Source of the DNA: Lysobacter sp.
GTDB lineage: Bacteria; Pseudomonadota; Gammaproteobacteria; Xanthomonadales; Xanthomonadaceae
Assembly (NCBI GenBank): GCA_008015835.1
Contig: SSGH01000010.1
Span: 1 to 64,000 of the forward strand
Length of the DNA stretch: 64,000 nt
Reading direction: 5' to 3'
Shown: positions 1-9,555 of the stretch, in pieces
Position numbering within the stretch: the first letter of the stretch is position 1
Layout: each line of letters starts with the position of its first letter
The notes under the pieces: model-generated
What the model saw: only the letters and a program-made list of their open reading frames with translations
Told to the model about the DNA's origin: nothing
The model's database searches: none
Program-made: the position numbers and the translations under genes

Positions 1-444
1 ATCCGTCCGACGCAGAAGACGACGGTGACGGGCGTGGAGATGTTCCGCAAGCTGCTGGATCAGGGCCAGGCGGGCGACAACGCGGGTCTGTTGCTGCGCG
101 GCACGAAGCGCGACGACGTGGAGCGCGGCCAGGTGCTGTGCAAGCCTGGTTCGATCACGCCGCACACGGACTTCGAGGCCGAGGTGTACGTGCTGAGCAA
201 GGACGAAGGCGGCCGTCACACGCCGTTCTTCAAGGGGTATCGTCCGCAGTTCTACTTCCGCACGACGGACATCACGGGCGCCGTGACGTTGCCGGAGGGT
301 GTGGAGATGGTGATGCCGGGCGACAACATTAAGATGACGGTGAGTCTGATCAACCCGGTGGCGATGGACGAGGGTCTGCGGTTCGCGATTCGCGAAGGCG
401 GCCGTACGGTCGGCGCGGGCGTCGTCGCTAAGATCATCAAGTGA
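1..444 (+). CDS. tuf: Elongation factor Tu, C-terminal part (cut by window edge)
   Basis: This is the last 147 codons of EF-Tu, the GTPase that brings aminoacyl-tRNA to the ribosome; the 5' part lies outside the window. The frame is open from base 1 and holds domains 2 and 3: a domain 2 segment with [20 protein letters not shown] and a domain 3 segment with [18 protein letters not shown] and the terminal [13 protein letters not shown], all hallmark EF-Tu sequence. The G domain is missing only because of the edge. Its position just before rpsJ is the classical end of the str operon (rpsL-rpsG-fusA-tuf). The stop codon is at 442-444. Confidence 0.98.
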   Translation: MRPTQKTTVTGVEMFRKLLDQGQAGDNAGLLLRGTKRDDVERGQVLCKPGSITPHTDFEAEVYVLSKDEGGRHTPFFKGYRPQFYFRTTDITGAVTLPEGVEMVMPGDNIKMTVSLINPVAMDEGLRFAIREGGRTVGAGVVAKIIK

Positions 445-470
445 ATCTTCGCCCTTAGGGGGAAGATTCA
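442..470 (+). terminator. Hairpin overlapping the tuf stop codon
   Basis: Positions 442-450 (tgaatcttc) pair perfectly with 462-470 (gaagattca). Inside, ccc 452-454 pairs with ggg 458-460 across a tta loop, with one G-G mismatch. The stem begins at the tuf stop codon. No T run follows, so it may be a Rho-assisted end or an RNA-stabilising hairpin rather than a strong intrinsic terminator. Confidence 0.45.
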
Positions 471-495
471 TCCCGGCGCAGGCCGGGATCCAGCG
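470..495 (+). repeat. REP-like palindrome, copy 1
   Basis: A short palindrome (tcccggc 471-477 / gccggga 482-488) followed by tccagcg. The same layout, a GC stem with a 4-base loop followed by CCAGCGTT, recurs at 26698-26723. This matches the widespread family of short intergenic 'CCCGGC...GCCGGG-CCAGCG' repeats in proteobacteria. Confidence 0.5.
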
Positions 496-694
496 TTTCG
501 GCGGGTTTGGTGGAAAGCCGAACCCGCATCCCAAAGCGGCAAACAGCCGATCATGGGCTGAAATCGAAGCAATAACGGCCGTTCGCTTTCGGGCGTTCGA
601 CCGTTTTGGCCTGCCAGAGGCCCAACACCGACGCGAAAGCGGCCTTAAAGCCGCTTCGCGGCCGGCAAAAGTGGGGGAGGACGCACGATCGCGC

Positions 695-723
695 TTGCGC
701 GGCTCGAAGGCCCTCTCTATACT
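695..723 (+). promoter_or_regulatory. Sigma70-type promoter of the S10 operon
   Basis: The -35-like ttgcgc (695-700) and -10 tatact (718-723) are separated by exactly 17 bases. This is the best promoter-like match in the tuf-rpsJ gap. A start near base 730 would give a leader of roughly 410 nt ahead of rpsJ. Confidence 0.65.
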
Positions 724-891
724 GTGCGACCTTTCGCGGCCCAAGGGTTGCGAAACAGCGAAATGAGGCGCAGGAAGCGCCTCGTCTTCGCCGGACAGGG
801 AAACGTCGCTACGGCATCGCCCCCGCCCGTTCCGAAATTGCTCGGAACACCTGCGGCAGGGGCATGTTGTCGCGTTCGCGAATCTCCGTCT

Positions 892-924
892 GGCGGGCCG
901 GGCAACCGGCCTGCCTTTGTTTTT
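892..924 (+). terminator. Attenuator-like intrinsic terminator in the S10 leader
   Basis: The stem ggcgggccgg (892-901) pairs fully with ccggcctgcc (906-915), including one G-U pair, across a GCAA tetraloop, and is followed at once by tttgttttt (916-924). It lies about 170 bases after the likely start and 219 bases before rpsJ, so it would stop transcription before the 27-gene cluster unless antiterminated. This fits an attenuator. Confidence 0.6.
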
Positions 925-1143
925 GGCCGATGTTCGAGCGGGCGCCCAAACAAGCTGTTGCTTGTGAAAGTGCCGTTCAAACGAGTGCTTTGCCGGCGGG
1001 CGACCGTTTCGGCGGTTTTTCGGGGCCTGACTCTTTCCGAAAAACGTAGCGGTAGCGAGTTATGCGGTAACCGAAGCGGTACAAAAGGGGGTTCGGCGCA
1101 CCCAGCCGTCGAGCCTGTCGCTCTTTCAACGAGGAATTCCGTC

Positions 1144-1455
<312 letters not shown>

Positions 1456-1465
1456 GGCCGCCACC

Positions 1466-2116
1466 ATGACCGCGAAGAAATATTCGTTGGGCATCGTCGG
1501 CCGCAAGGCCGGCATGAGCCGCTTGTTCACCGAGGACGGTAAGTCGATCCCGGTGACCCTGATCGAAGCCACGCCGAATCGCATCGTCCAGATCAAGACC
1601 CCGGATACCGACGGCTACAGCGCCGTGCAGGTCACCGCCGGCGTCAAGCGCGCCGCGCTGATCAACAAGCCGGAAGCCGGTCACCTCGCCAAGGCGAAGG
1701 TCGAAGCCGGTCGCGGCCTGTGGGAGCTGCGCGTCGAAGCCGACAAGATCGGCGACTTCCAAGTCGGCGGCGAAATCAAAGCCGACATCTTCGAAGTCGG
1801 TCAGATCGTCGACGTTCAAGGCGTCACCAAGGGTAAGGGCTTCCAGGGCACGATCAAGCGCTGGAACTTCACCATGGGCGACGCGACGCACGGTAACTCG
1901 TTGTCGCACCGCTCGCCGGGTTCGATCGGCCAGCGCCAGACGCCGGGCCGCGTGTTCCCGGGCAAGAAGATGTCCGGCCACATGGGCGCCGAGACGCAGA
2001 CGACGCAGCGCCTGGAAGTGGTGAAGGTCGACGCCGAGCGCGGCCTGATCGCCATCCGCGGCGCGGTCCCCGGCGCGCCGGGCGGCGACGTCATTGTCCG
2101 TCCGACCACGAAGTAA
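1466..2116 (+). CDS. rplC: 50S ribosomal protein L3
   Basis: L3 is an early 50S assembly protein whose extended loop reaches the peptidyl-transferase centre. The product is 216 aa (E. coli 209). The signature [20 protein letters not shown], about residues 146-165, contains the glutamine that PrmB methylates in E. coli. It lies 10 bases after rpsJ with a short GAGG-type ribosome site, as expected for the second S10-operon gene. Confidence 0.98.
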   Translation: MTAKKYSLGIVGRKAGMSRLFTEDGKSIPVTLIEATPNRIVQIKTPDTDGYSAVQVTAGVKRAALINKPEAGHLAKAKVEAGRGLWELRVEADKIGDFQVGGEIKADIFEVGQIVDVQGVTKGKGFQGTIKRWNFTMGDATHGNSLSHRSPGSIGQRQTPGRVFPGKKMSGHMGAETQTTQRLEVVKVDAERGLIAIRGAVPGAPGGDVIVRPTTK

Positions 2117-2127
2117 GGGAGACGACA

Positions 2128-2733
2128 ATGGAACTCGCCATCAATAACAGCAGCAAGACCGTCGCCGTTTCCGACGCGATCTTCGGCCGCGAATTCAGCG
2201 AAGACTTGGTCCATCAGGTCGTCGTCGCGTATCGCAACGCCGGTCGCGCGGGCACCAAGGCGCAGAAGACCCGCGCCGAAGTCAACGGCACCACGAAGAA
2301 GTCGAAGAAGCAGAAGGGCGGCGGCGCGCGTCACGGCGCCTTGACGGCCCCGATCTTCGTCGGCGGCGGCCGCGCCTTCGCGGCGAAGCCGCGCAGCTTC
2401 GCGCAGAAGGTCAATCGCAAGATGTACCGCGCCGCGATCGCGGCCATTCTGTCCGAACTGAATCGTCAGGGTCGGATCATGGTCGTCGAATCCTTCGACG
2501 TCGACAGCCCGAAAACCAAGGGCCTGATCGAGAAGATGGCCGGCCTGAATCTCGGTCGGCGTCCGCTGATCGTCACCGAAGAGGCGTCCGAGAACCTGTT
2601 CCTGTCGGCCCGCAATCTGCCTTACGTGCAGGTGCGCGACGTGCAGGGCTTGGATCCGGTGTCGCTGGTCGGCGCGGACAGCGTCGTGCTCACCGCCGAT
2701 GCGGTGAAGAAGATCGAGGAGTGGCTGGCATGA
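2128..2733 (+). CDS. rplD: 50S ribosomal protein L4
   Basis: L4 binds 23S rRNA and lines the exit tunnel; in E. coli it is also the autoregulator of this operon through its leader. The product has 201 aa, the E. coli length. The basic tunnel loop ([20 protein letters not shown], about residues 52-71) and the C-terminal rRNA-binding domain are intact. A GGAGA site precedes ATG 2128. The attenuator-like hairpin at 892-924 is a natural candidate for L4 feedback (inference). Confidence 0.98.
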   Translation: MELAINNSSKTVAVSDAIFGREFSEDLVHQVVVAYRNAGRAGTKAQKTRAEVNGTTKKSKKQKGGGARHGALTAPIFVGGGRAFAAKPRSFAQKVNRKMYRAAIAAILSELNRQGRIMVVESFDVDSPKTKGLIEKMAGLNLGRRPLIVTEEASENLFLSARNLPYVQVRDVQGLDPVSLVGADSVVLTADAVKKIEEWLA

Positions 2734-3026
2734 ACGACGCCAAGCTCTATAGCGTGATCCGTGCGCCGCGCGTGTCCGAAAAGACCGTGCGCGGCCAGGA
2801 AAACAATCAATACGCCTTCGAAGTGGCCACCGACGCCACCAAGGCCGACATCAAATCCGCCGTCGAAAAAATCTTCGACGTGAAGGTCGAGTCGGTCAAC
2901 GTGGTGAACGTGAAGGGCAAGAACAAGGCTTTCCGTTACCGCAATGGTCGCCGCGGCGACTGGCGCAAAGCGTACGTGAAGCTGGCCGAAGGCCAGTCGA
3001 TCGACGTCACTGCGGTCAAGGTCTGA
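2730..3026 (+). CDS. rplW: 50S ribosomal protein L23
   Basis: L23 sits at the tunnel exit and docks trigger factor and SRP. The product has 98 aa (E. coli 100). ATG 2730 overlaps the rplD stop as ATGA, implying translational coupling; gagga at 2716-2720 gives it a ribosome site. An in-frame GTG at 2721 would add three residues but is less likely. The sequence [20 protein letters not shown] is typical of L23. Confidence 0.97.
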   Translation: MNDAKLYSVIRAPRVSEKTVRGQENNQYAFEVATDATKADIKSAVEKIFDVKVESVNVVNVKGKNKAFRYRNGRRGDWRKAYVKLAEGQSIDVTAVKV

Positions 3027-3036
3027 GGACTCACCG

Positions 3037-3864
3037 ATGCCATTGATGACTTTCAAACCCACTTCCGCAGGCCGCCGCAGCGCGGTTCGCGTGGTCACGC
3101 CGGGCCTGCACAAAGGCGCCCCGCATGCCGCGCTCGTGGAGAAGCAGGGCAAGACCGGCGGCCGTAACCATCACGGTCGCATCACCACCCGCCACATCGG
3201 CGGCGGTCACAAACAGCACTATCGCATCATCGACTTCAAGCGCGATAAGGAAGGCATTCCGGCGAAGGTCGAGCGGATCGAATACGATCCGAATCGCACC
3301 GCGCACATCGCGCTGCTGTGCTACGTCGACGGCGAGCGCCGCTACATCATCGCGCCGAAGGGCCTGAAGGCCGGCGATCAGGTGATCTCCGGCAACGATG
3401 CTCCGATCAAGGCCGGCAACACCCTGCCGCTGCGCAATATCCCGGTCGGCTCGACCGTGCATTGCATCGAAATGAAGCCGGGCAAGGGCGCTCAGCTCGC
3501 TCGCGCCGCCGGCGCCGGCGTGCAGCTCGTCGCGCGCGAAGGCATCTACGCGATGCTCCGTCTGCGTTCGGGCGAAATGCGCAAGGTGCCGGCCGAATGC
3601 CGCGCCACCATCGGCGAAGTCGGCAACGACGAACACAACCTCGAGAAGCTGGGTAAAGCCGGCGCGCAGCGCTGGCGCGGCGTGAAGCCGACCGTCCGCG
3701 GCGCGGCGATGAACCCGGTCGACCATCCGCACGGCGGCGGCGAGGCCAAGGCCGGTCAAGGTAATCCGCATCCGGTCACCCCGTGGGGCGTGCCGACCAA
3801 GGGTTACAAGACGCGCAAGAACAAGCGCACCCAGAAGTTCATCGTGCGCGATCGTAGGAGCTAA
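3037..3864 (+). CDS. rplB: 50S ribosomal protein L2
   Basis: L2 is needed for subunit joining and peptidyl-transferase activity. The 275 aa match the family (273). The C-terminal motif [18 protein letters not shown] carries the conserved histidine near the catalytic centre. The N-terminal [20 protein letters not shown] is also conserved. It starts 10 bases after rplW with a GAGGA site. Confidence 0.98.
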   Translation: MPLMTFKPTSAGRRSAVRVVTPGLHKGAPHAALVEKQGKTGGRNHHGRITTRHIGGGHKQHYRIIDFKRDKEGIPAKVERIEYDPNRTAHIALLCYVDGERRYIIAPKGLKAGDQVISGNDAPIKAGNTLPLRNIPVGSTVHCIEMKPGKGAQLARAAGAGVQLVAREGIYAMLRLRSGEMRKVPAECRATIGEVGNDEHNLEKLGKAGAQRWRGVKPTVRGAAMNPVDHPHGGGEAKAGQGNPHPVTPWGVPTKGYKTRKNKRTQKFIVRDRRS

Positions 3865-3870
3865 CCGACC

Positions 3871-4137
3871 ATGGCACGTTCACTGAAAAAAGGTCCGTTC
3901 GTCGACCACCATCTGATCAAGAAGGTCGAGGCCGCGGGCAGCAGCAAGAAGCCGATCAAGACCTGGTCGCGTCGCTCCACCATCCTGCCGGAAATGATCG
4001 GGTTCACGATCGCCGTGCACAACGGCAAGAATCACGTGCCGGTGCTGGTCAACGAGAACATGGTCGGCCACAAGCTCGGCGAATTCGCGTTGACCCGGAC
4101 CTTCAAGGGTCACGGCGGCGACAAGAAGGGCAAGTAA
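3871..4137 (+). CDS. rpsS: 30S ribosomal protein S19
   Basis: S19 forms a head complex with S13 and contacts the A and P site tRNAs. The product has 88 aa (E. coli 92) and starts [18 protein letters not shown]. The motif [20 protein letters not shown] and the basic C-terminus ending GHGGDKKGK are typical. Only six bases separate it from rplB. Confidence 0.98.
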   Translation: MARSLKKGPFVDHHLIKKVEAAGSSKKPIKTWSRRSTILPEMIGFTIAVHNGKNHVPVLVNENMVGHKLGEFALTRTFKGHGGDKKGK

Positions 4138-4147
4138 GGAGATGACG

Positions 4148-4483
4148 ATGGAAGCCAAAGCTATCCTGCGCACCGCGCGCATCTCCCCGCAGAAGGCCCG
4201 CCTGGTCGCCGACCAAGTGCGCGGTCTTTCCGCCGAGCGCGCCGTGAATCTGCTGAAGTTCTCGGACAAGAAAGCCGCCGCCATGATCCGCAAGGTCGTG
4301 GAGTCGGCGATCGCCAACGCCGAGAACAACCAAGGCGCCGACATCGACCTGCTGAAGGTCAAGACCATCATGGTCGACGAAGGTCCGGTGCTGAAGCGGT
4401 TCATGGCCCGCGCCAAAGGCCGCGGTACCCGCATTCTGAAGCGCACCAGCCACATCACCGTGGTCGTGGGCGAGGGCAAATAA
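4148..4483 (+). CDS. rplV: 50S ribosomal protein L22
   Basis: L22 lines the exit tunnel with its long beta hairpin and can carry macrolide-resistance changes. I chose ATG 4148 (111 aa; E. coli 110) over ATG 4142. The ribosome site aaggag (4136-4141) directly abuts 4142 but lies six bases before 4148. The tail [17 protein letters not shown] is the conserved hairpin region. Confidence 0.96.
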   Translation: MEAKAILRTARISPQKARLVADQVRGLSAERAVNLLKFSDKKAAAMIRKVVESAIANAENNQGADIDLLKVKTIMVDEGPVLKRFMARAKGRGTRILKRTSHITVVVGEGK

Positions 4484-4485
4484 GT

Positions 4486-5262
4486 ATGGGTCACAAAGTA
4501 CATCCGACCGGTATCCGCCTCGGCATCGCCAAGGATTGGAACTCGAAGTGGTACGCCGGCAAGAAGGAATACGCCGAGTACCTCGCCGCCGACCTCAAAG
4601 TCCGCGAGATGCTGCGCAAGAAGCTGGCCGCCGCCGGGATCAGCAAGATCCTGATCGAGCGTCCCGCGAAGACCGCGCGCGTCACCGTGCACACCGCCCG
4701 CCCGGGCGTGGTCATCGGCAAGCGCGGCGAGGACATCGAGAAGCTGCGTAAGGAAATCAGCGACGTGATGGGCTGTCCGGCCCACATCAACGTCACCGAA
4801 GTGCGCAAGCCCGAACTCGACGCCCAACTGGTGGCCGAATCGATCGCGCAGCAGCTCGAACGCCGCATCATGTTCCGCCGCGCGATGAAGCGCGCCGTCG
4901 GCAACGCGATGCGCCTGGGCGCGCTGGGCATCAAGGTCAACGTCGCCGGCCGCCTCAACGGCGCCGAAATCGCTCGCTCGGAGTGGTACCGCGAAGGCCG
5001 CGTGCCGCTGCATACGCTCCGCGCCGACGTCGATTACGGCTTCGCCGAAGCGCACACCACCTACGGCGTCATCGGCATCAAGACCTGGATCTACAAGGGC
5101 GAAATCTTCGATTTCTCCCAAGTGGGCCAGGAGAAGCAAGACGATTCTCCGCGCAGCGAGCGCGGCGACCGTAACGATCGCGCCGACCGTCCGCGCGGCC
5201 CGCGCCGCGACCGCGGCGATCGTGCCGACCGCGGCGCCGACCGCGGCGAAGCGAGGGACTAA
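4486..5262 (+). CDS. rpsC: 30S ribosomal protein S3 with charged tail
   Basis: S3 forms part of the mRNA entry site. It has an N-terminal KH domain with [14 protein letters not shown] (GxxG loop, about residues 66-79) and the C-terminal S3 domain. At 258 aa it is about 25 residues longer than E. coli S3. The extra length is a low-complexity Arg/Asp tail built from RGDR/RADR repeats (about residues 222-258), which looks disordered. The start is 2 bases after the rplV stop. Confidence 0.98.
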   Translation: MGHKVHPTGIRLGIAKDWNSKWYAGKKEYAEYLAADLKVREMLRKKLAAAGISKILIERPAKTARVTVHTARPGVVIGKRGEDIEKLRKEISDVMGCPAHINVTEVRKPELDAQLVAESIAQQLERRIMFRRAMKRAVGNAMRLGALGIKVNVAGRLNGAEIARSEWYREGRVPLHTLRADVDYGFAEAHTTYGVIGIKTWIYKGEIFDFSQVGQEKQDDSPRSERGDRNDRADRPRGPRRDRGDRADRGADRGEARD

Positions 5263-5264
5263 TC

Positions 5265-5678
5265 ATGTTGCAACCTAAGCGAACCAAATACCGCAAGGTC
5301 TTCAAAGGCCGCAACGAAGGCTTGAGCTGGAACGCCAACCAGGTCAGCTTCGGCGAATACGGCTTGAAGGCCACCATGACGGGCCGCCTCACCGCCCGCC
5401 AGATCGAGGCCGCGCGCCGCACCATCAGCCGCTACGTCAAGCGCGGCGGCAAGATGTGGATCCGCGTGTTCCCCGATAAGCCGATCACGCAGAAGCCGAT
5501 CGAAGTCCGCATGGGCTCCGGTAAGGGCAACGTCGAGTACTGGGTCGCGCAGATCCAGCCCGGCCGCATGATCTACGAGATCGAGGGCGTCGACGAGGCG
5601 ACCGCGCGCGAGGCCTTCCGCCTGGCCGCCGCCAAACTCTCGGTCACCACCACTTTCGTGACCCGGACGGTGCGCTGA
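5265..5678 (+). CDS. rplP: 50S ribosomal protein L16
   Basis: L16 is a late-assembling protein that contacts the A-site tRNA elbow. The product has 137 aa (E. coli 136) with [19 protein letters not shown] at the start and [19 protein letters not shown] in the middle, the loop where gammaproteobacteria hydroxylate an arginine. Its last base overlaps the rpmC start, which implies coupling. Confidence 0.98.
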   Translation: MLQPKRTKYRKVFKGRNEGLSWNANQVSFGEYGLKATMTGRLTARQIEAARRTISRYVKRGGKMWIRVFPDKPITQKPIEVRMGSGKGNVEYWVAQIQPGRMIYEIEGVDEATAREAFRLAAAKLSVTTTFVTRTVR

Positions 5679-5863
5679 TGGAACTCAAGCAACTCAAAGC
5701 CAAGTCGGCCGACGAGCTGAAGGCCCATCTGACCGATCTGCATAAAGAGCAGTTCTCGCTGCGCATGCAGAAGGCCACCGGCCAGCTCGCCAAGACCCAC
5801 GACATCCGCCGCGTGCGCCGCGAAATCGCCCGCGTGAACATGTTGCTCGGTCAGAAGAAGTAA
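5678..5863 (+). CDS. rpmC: 50S ribosomal protein L29
   Basis: L29 is a small two-helix protein next to L23 at the tunnel exit. The product has 61 aa (E. coli 63) with the typical [20 protein letters not shown] start and [19 protein letters not shown] end. ATG 5678 shares its first base with the TGA stop of rplP. Confidence 0.97.
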   Translation: MELKQLKAKSADELKAHLTDLHKEQFSLRMQKATGQLAKTHDIRRVRREIARVNMLLGQKK

Positions 5864-5875
5864 GGATCGACGACT

Positions 5876-6139
5876 ATGAACAACACCGAAAAGAAACAGC
5901 GTACGGTCCAGGGCCGCGTCGTCAGCAACAAGATGGACAAGACCGTGACCGTGCTGGTGGAGCGTCTGGTCAAGCACGAGCTGTACGGCAAGTACATCCG
6001 TCGCTCGACCAAGCTGCACGCCCACGACGCCGACAATAGCTGCAACGAAGGCGATGTGGTGCGCGTGGCCGAATGCGCTCCGATGTCCAAAACCAAGAAC
6101 TGGCGCGTCGTCGAAATCGTCGAACGCGCGGCCGAATAA
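5876..6139 (+). CDS. rpsQ: 30S ribosomal protein S17
   Basis: S17 is a primary 16S rRNA binder with an OB fold. The product has 87 aa (E. coli 84). The conserved [15 protein letters not shown] and the [15 protein letters not shown] segment identify it. It lies 12 bases after rpmC, preceded by aaggat. Confidence 0.97.
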   Translation: MNNTEKKQRTVQGRVVSNKMDKTVTVLVERLVKHELYGKYIRRSTKLHAHDADNSCNEGDVVRVAECAPMSKTKNWRVVEIVERAAE

Positions 6140-6154
6140 GAGGAGGGCTGAACC

Positions 6155-6523
6155 ATGATTCAGATGCAAAGCCACCTCGAAGTGGCCGACAATTCCGGCG
6201 CGAAGGAAGTGATGTGCATCAAGGTGCTGGGCGGCTCGAAGCGCCGTTACGCCGGCATCGGCGACATCATCAAAGTGTCCATCAAGGACGCCATCCCGCG
6301 CGGTAAGGTCAAGAAGGGCGAGGTCTACAACGCCGTCGTGGTGCGCACCCGCAAGGGCGTGCGTCGCGCCGACGGTTCGTTGATCCGCTTCGACGCCAAC
6401 GCCGCCGTGCTGTTGAACAACAAGCATGAACCGATCGGCACCCGTATCTTCGGGCCGGTGACTCGCGAACTGCGTTCCGAGAAGTTCATGAAGATCGTCT
6501 CGCTCGCGCCCGAAGTGCTCTGA
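6155..6523 (+). CDS. rplN: 50S ribosomal protein L14
   Basis: L14 forms an intersubunit bridge and is the docking site of RsfS. The product has 122 aa, starts [19 protein letters not shown], and contains [20 protein letters not shown] gaggag-type site precedes ATG 6155. It opens the spc operon in the usual order. Confidence 0.98.
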   Translation: MIQMQSHLEVADNSGAKEVMCIKVLGGSKRRYAGIGDIIKVSIKDAIPRGKVKKGEVYNAVVVRTRKGVRRADGSLIRFDANAAVLLNNKHEPIGTRIFGPVTRELRSEKFMKIVSLAPEVL

Positions 6524-6537
6524 GCGGAGGAAACCAC

Positions 6538-6852
6538 ATGAACCGTATCAAGAAAGGCGACCGCGTCGTCGTCATCGCCGGCAAAGACAAGGGCAAGCAG
6601 GGCGACGTGGTGAGTTTGGACGGCGACCGCGTCGTCGTCTCGAACATCAACATCGTCAAGCGCCACACCAAGCCGAACCCGCAAGCCGGCCAGCCCGGCG
6701 GTGTGATCGAGCGCGAAGCCTCGATCCACATTTCCAACGTGATGCTCTACAACCCGGCCTCCGGCAAGGGCGAGCGCATCGGTATCAAAAAGCTGGAGGA
6801 TGGACGCAAATTGCGCGTGTTCCGCTCCAGCGGTGAGGCGGTCGACGCCTGA
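6538..6852 (+). CDS. rplX: 50S ribosomal protein L24
   Basis: L24 nucleates 50S assembly. The 104 aa equal the E. coli length, with an N-terminal KOW motif ([19 protein letters not shown]) and the [17 protein letters not shown] segment. The start follows ggaggaaacc. Confidence 0.98.
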   Translation: MNRIKKGDRVVVIAGKDKGKQGDVVSLDGDRVVVSNINIVKRHTKPNPQAGQPGGVIEREASIHISNVMLYNPASGKGERIGIKKLEDGRKLRVFRSSGEAVDA

Positions 6853-6863
6853 GGAATGCACAA

Positions 6864-7406
6864 ATGACGACTCGTCTGGAACAGTTCTACAAGGATGAAG
6901 TGGTGCCGAAGCTGATGAAGCAGTTCGGCTACACCAATCCGATGGAAGTGCCGAAGCTAGTGAAGATCACGCTCAATATGGGCGTGGGCGAAGCGGCGGC
7001 GAACAAGAAAGTGCTCGAAAATGCCGTCGCCGACATGACCAAGATCGCCGGTCAGAAGCCGGTGGTCACCAAGGCTCGCGTCTCGGTCGCCTCGTTCAAG
7101 ATCCGCGACGGCTGGCCGATCGGCTGCAAGGTCACGCTGCGTCGCGCCAAGATGTTCGAGTTCCTCGATCGTCTGGTGAACATCTCGCTGCCGCGCGTCC
7201 GCGATTTCCGCGGCGTGTCCGGTCGCGCGTTCGACGGCCGCGGCAACTACAACATGGGCGTGAAGGAACAGATCATCTTCCCGGAAATCGACTTCGACGC
7301 CGTCGACGCGATCCGCGGCATGGATATCGCCATCACCACCACCGCCAAGACCGACGCCGAGGCGAAGGCTCTGCTGGAAGCGTTCCGCTTCCCGTTCCGC
7401 AACTGA
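6864..7406 (+). CDS. rplE: 50S ribosomal protein L5
   Basis: L5 binds 5S rRNA and contacts P-site tRNA. The product has 180 aa (E. coli 179), starts [20 protein letters not shown] after Met and ends FRFPFRN. The conserved [12 protein letters not shown] and [19 protein letters not shown] are present. Confidence 0.98.
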   Translation: MTTRLEQFYKDEVVPKLMKQFGYTNPMEVPKLVKITLNMGVGEAAANKKVLENAVADMTKIAGQKPVVTKARVSVASFKIRDGWPIGCKVTLRRAKMFEFLDRLVNISLPRVRDFRGVSGRAFDGRGNYNMGVKEQIIFPEIDFDAVDAIRGMDIAITTTAKTDAEAKALLEAFRFPFRN

Positions 7407-7421
7407 TTTCGGGTAGACACA

Positions 7422-7727
7422 ATGGCTAAGACCTCGATGGTGAACCGCGAAATCAAGCGGGCCAAACTCGCCAAGAAGTACGCGGCGAAGCGCGAAGCGC
7501 TGAAGAAGATCATCAACAGCCAAGACGGCGACTTCGACGAGAAGATGGCCGCCGCGGCCAAGCTCTCGAAGCTGCCGCGCGATTCCTCGCCCAGCCGTCA
7601 GACCCTGCGCTGCGCCCTCACCGGTCGTCCGCGCGGCGTCTACCGTAAGTTCGGCCTCGGCCGCAACAAGCTGCGCGAAGCCACCATGCGCGGCGACGTG
7701 CCGGGTCTGCGCAAGGCCAGTTGGTAA
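7422..7727 (+). CDS. rpsN: 30S ribosomal protein S14 (long, zinc-independent type)
   Basis: S14 completes the 30S head. The 101 aa equal the long E. coli type. The CxxC zinc ribbon of the short type is absent, since the matching part reads [20 protein letters not shown]. The C-terminus [20 protein letters not shown] is diagnostic. Confidence 0.98.
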   Translation: MAKTSMVNREIKRAKLAKKYAAKREALKKIINSQDGDFDEKMAAAAKLSKLPRDSSPSRQTLRCALTGRPRGVYRKFGLGRNKLREATMRGDVPGLRKASW

Positions 7728-7947
7728 GGCTCCGGCGAACCTGCCCGGCGGCATTCGGGCTCGGAAGCTGGTAGCATATGCGGTTCCCCAGGCCGGCTAA
7801 GTCCGGCCTGTCGCCGTCGCGGACGGCATCGTTCCATGTTCGAACGCTTCAAACTCATTCGTTCCAAGCCCGGGCGCAGGTTCGGGTCCACAACCCAGAC
7901 AGATTTCGCGAAAGCGGATATCGGTGCTACTCATCAGGTGAATCTCA
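7728..7947 (+). promoter_or_regulatory. rpsN-rpsH gap with hairpin
   Basis: These 220 bases contain no gene, an unusually long gap inside the spc operon, where neighbours are 4-15 bases apart. The clearest structure is caggccgg 7789-7796 / ccggcctg 7803-7810 around a ctaagt loop. No T run follows. In E. coli S8 represses this operon through the rplE start; whether this gap carries a regulatory site is not visible. Confidence 0.4.
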
Positions 7948-8343
7948 ATGAGCATGACTGATCCCATCGCCGACATGCTGGTCCGCATCAAGAATGCGGC
8001 CGCGGTCGGTAAGCAGACGGTGAAAATGCCGTCGTCCAAGATCAAGGTCGCGATCGCCGGCGTTCTGAAGAACGAAGGCTACATCACCGACTTGCGCGTC
8101 ACCGAGAACGGCGCGAAAGCCGAACTCGAGATCGTGCTGAAGTACTACGAAGGCAAGCCGGTCATCGAACGCCTGCAGCGCGTGTCGCGCTCGGGTCTGC
8201 GTCAGTACCGCGGCAAAGAAGCGTTGCCGAAAGTGCTCGGCGGTCTCGGCGTCGCCATCATTTCCACCTCGAAGGGCATCATGACCGATGCGCAGGCGCG
8301 CCAACAGGGCGTCGGCGGCGAAGTCTTGTGCTTCGTGGCGTAA
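7948..8343 (+). CDS. rpsH: 30S ribosomal protein S8
   Basis: S8 organises the 16S central domain and autoregulates the spc operon in E. coli. The product has 131 aa (E. coli 130), with [14 protein letters not shown] near the start and the C-terminal [20 protein letters not shown] motif. I chose ATG 7948 because aggtga (7936-7941) is six bases upstream; the next Met is two codons later. Confidence 0.97.
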   Translation: MSMTDPIADMLVRIKNAAAVGKQTVKMPSSKIKVAIAGVLKNEGYITDLRVTENGAKAELEIVLKYYEGKPVIERLQRVSRSGLRQYRGKEALPKVLGGLGVAIISTSKGIMTDAQARQQGVGGEVLCFVA

Positions 8344-8356
8344 GGAGAGCTCACCC

Positions 8357-8884
8357 ATGTCTCGCGTCGCCAAAAAGCCCATCGCCCTGCCCAAGGGCGT
8401 CGAATTCAACGTTCAACCCAACAACGTCAGCGTCAAGGGCCCGAAGGGCACCTTGTCCATCGGCAAGCCCGCCGGTATCGACGTCAAGATCGAAGACGGC
8501 AACGCGCAGTTGTCGGCCAACGACGAGATGCTGATCCCGCTGACCGGCACCTTGCGCGCCATCCTGGCGAACATGGTCCACGGCGTCAGCCAGGGCTTCG
8601 AGCGCAAGCTCGAACTCGTCGGCGTCGGTTACCGCGCCTCGATGCAGGGCAAGGATCTGAGCCTCGCGCTCGGCTTCTCGCACCCGGTCGTTTTCCCGGC
8701 GCCGGAAGGCATCACCATCGCCACGCCGACCCAGACCGAAATCGTCGTCTCGGGCGCCGACAAGCAGCGCGTCGGCGAAGTCGCCGCCAAGATCCGCGCG
8801 TTCCGTCCGCCGGAACCCTACAAGGGCAAGGGCGTGAAGTACTCCGACGAAACCATCATTCGCAAGGAAGCTAAGAAGGCCTAA
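8357..8884 (+). CDS. rplF: 50S ribosomal protein L6
   Basis: L6 lies near the GTPase-associated centre. The product has 175 aa (E. coli 177) when started at ATG 8357, behind taaggagagctcacc; the frame is open 23 codons further upstream but that part is not L6-like. The start [16 protein letters not shown] and the end [16 protein letters not shown] are the family signatures. Confidence 0.97.
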   Translation: MSRVAKKPIALPKGVEFNVQPNNVSVKGPKGTLSIGKPAGIDVKIEDGNAQLSANDEMLIPLTGTLRAILANMVHGVSQGFERKLELVGVGYRASMQGKDLSLALGFSHPVVFPAPEGITIATPTQTEIVVSGADKQRVGEVAAKIRAFRPPEPYKGKGVKYSDETIIRKEAKKA

Positions 8885-8952
8885 TGCGCCGGCTCCGGTC
8901 GCTCGCGATCGGAACCGCGTTCGAGCCCATCCGCTTCCCAAGGATCAAGATC

Positions 8953-9312
8953 ATGAGCAGCATCAAGAACACCGCCCGCCTGCGTCGCGCCAAGTCGACC
9001 CGCGCGCATATCCGCGAACTCGGCGTCGCGCGCCTCACCGTGTTGCGCACCGGGCAGCACCTCTACGCCCAGGTGTTCACCGCCGACGGCTCGAAGGTGT
9101 TGGCCGCCGCGAACACGCAGCAGGCCGACGTCGCCGATGGTTTGAGCAGCAAGAAGAACAGCGAAGCCGCGGCGAAAGTCGGCCGCATGATCGCCGAGAA
9201 GGCGAAAGCCGCCGGCGTCGAAAAAGTCGCGTTCGATCGTTCGGGCTACCGTTTCCACGGCCGCATCAAGGCCCTGGCCGACGCGGCCCGCGAAGCCGGT
9301 CTGCAGTTCTAA
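8953..9312 (+). CDS. rplR: 50S ribosomal protein L18
   Basis: L18 delivers 5S rRNA with L5. Started at ATG 8953 the product has 119 aa (E. coli 117); aaggatcaag upstream serves as ribosome site. The sequence [20 protein letters not shown] and the end [20 protein letters not shown] are diagnostic. The frame is open from 8884, but those 23 codons are not L18-like. Confidence 0.97.
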   Translation: MSSIKNTARLRRAKSTRAHIRELGVARLTVLRTGQHLYAQVFTADGSKVLAAANTQQADVADGLSSKKNSEAAAKVGRMIAEKAKAAGVEKVAFDRSGYRFHGRIKALADAAREAGLQF

Positions 9313-9382
9313 CGTAGGGTGGGCCCCTGGCCCACCTTTGCGTCGAAAGAGTCAAGAGCGGTGGGCCAGGGCCCACCCTACG
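9313..9382. repeat. Facing REP pair (GTAGGGTGGGC type) inside the spc operon
   Basis: Two arms, 9313-9336 and 9360-9382, are inverted copies of each other, differing by a single extra C, with a 23-base spacer. Each starts (outer end) with cgtagggtgggc and is itself a palindrome (ggtgggcc...cccacc). A GTAG head plus internal palindrome in facing pairs is the layout of GTAG-type REP (SMAG-like) elements. It directly follows the rplR stop and must be transcribed with the operon. Confidence 0.8.
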
Positions 9383-9555
9383 AAACACGCAACACCGGAA
9401 CTTGAAACGGGCCCGCGCGGTCCACACAGGTTCCAAAGCCGCTGGCACGGTCTGTGCCGGACGCTCGCTCCGGTTTCGGGGTTCGCGGAACATCCGATCC
9501 ACACCACAACCATAAGCGGCCACGCCGCAAATTCCCTAACCACCGAGATATTGAA

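Larger units (their letters stand above)
445..1143 (+). promoter_or_regulatory. 700-base tuf-rpsJ gap and S10 operon leader
   Basis: No gene is supported here. It holds the tuf hairpin, a REP-like palindrome, a promoter (695-723) and a predicted leader of about 410 nt before rpsJ. The leader contains several hairpins: gttccga 829-835 / tcggaac 842-848; a terminator-like stem with T tract at 892-924; and a gtttttcgg/ccgaaaaac stem between 1015 and 1045. In E. coli the S10 leader binds L4 and controls both termination and translation. A similar role is inferred here from position and structure, not from sequence identity. Confidence 0.6.

Noticed and set aside
442-470. tuf hairpin as a strong intrinsic terminator
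   Set aside because: The stem is good but there is no T tract, so I kept it only as a weak candidate.
445-1143. Protein-coding frames in the tuf-rpsJ gap
   Set aside because: Frames of about 140-150 codons exist on both strands, but they overlap the promoter and leader hairpins and have no ribosome site or recognisable sequence.
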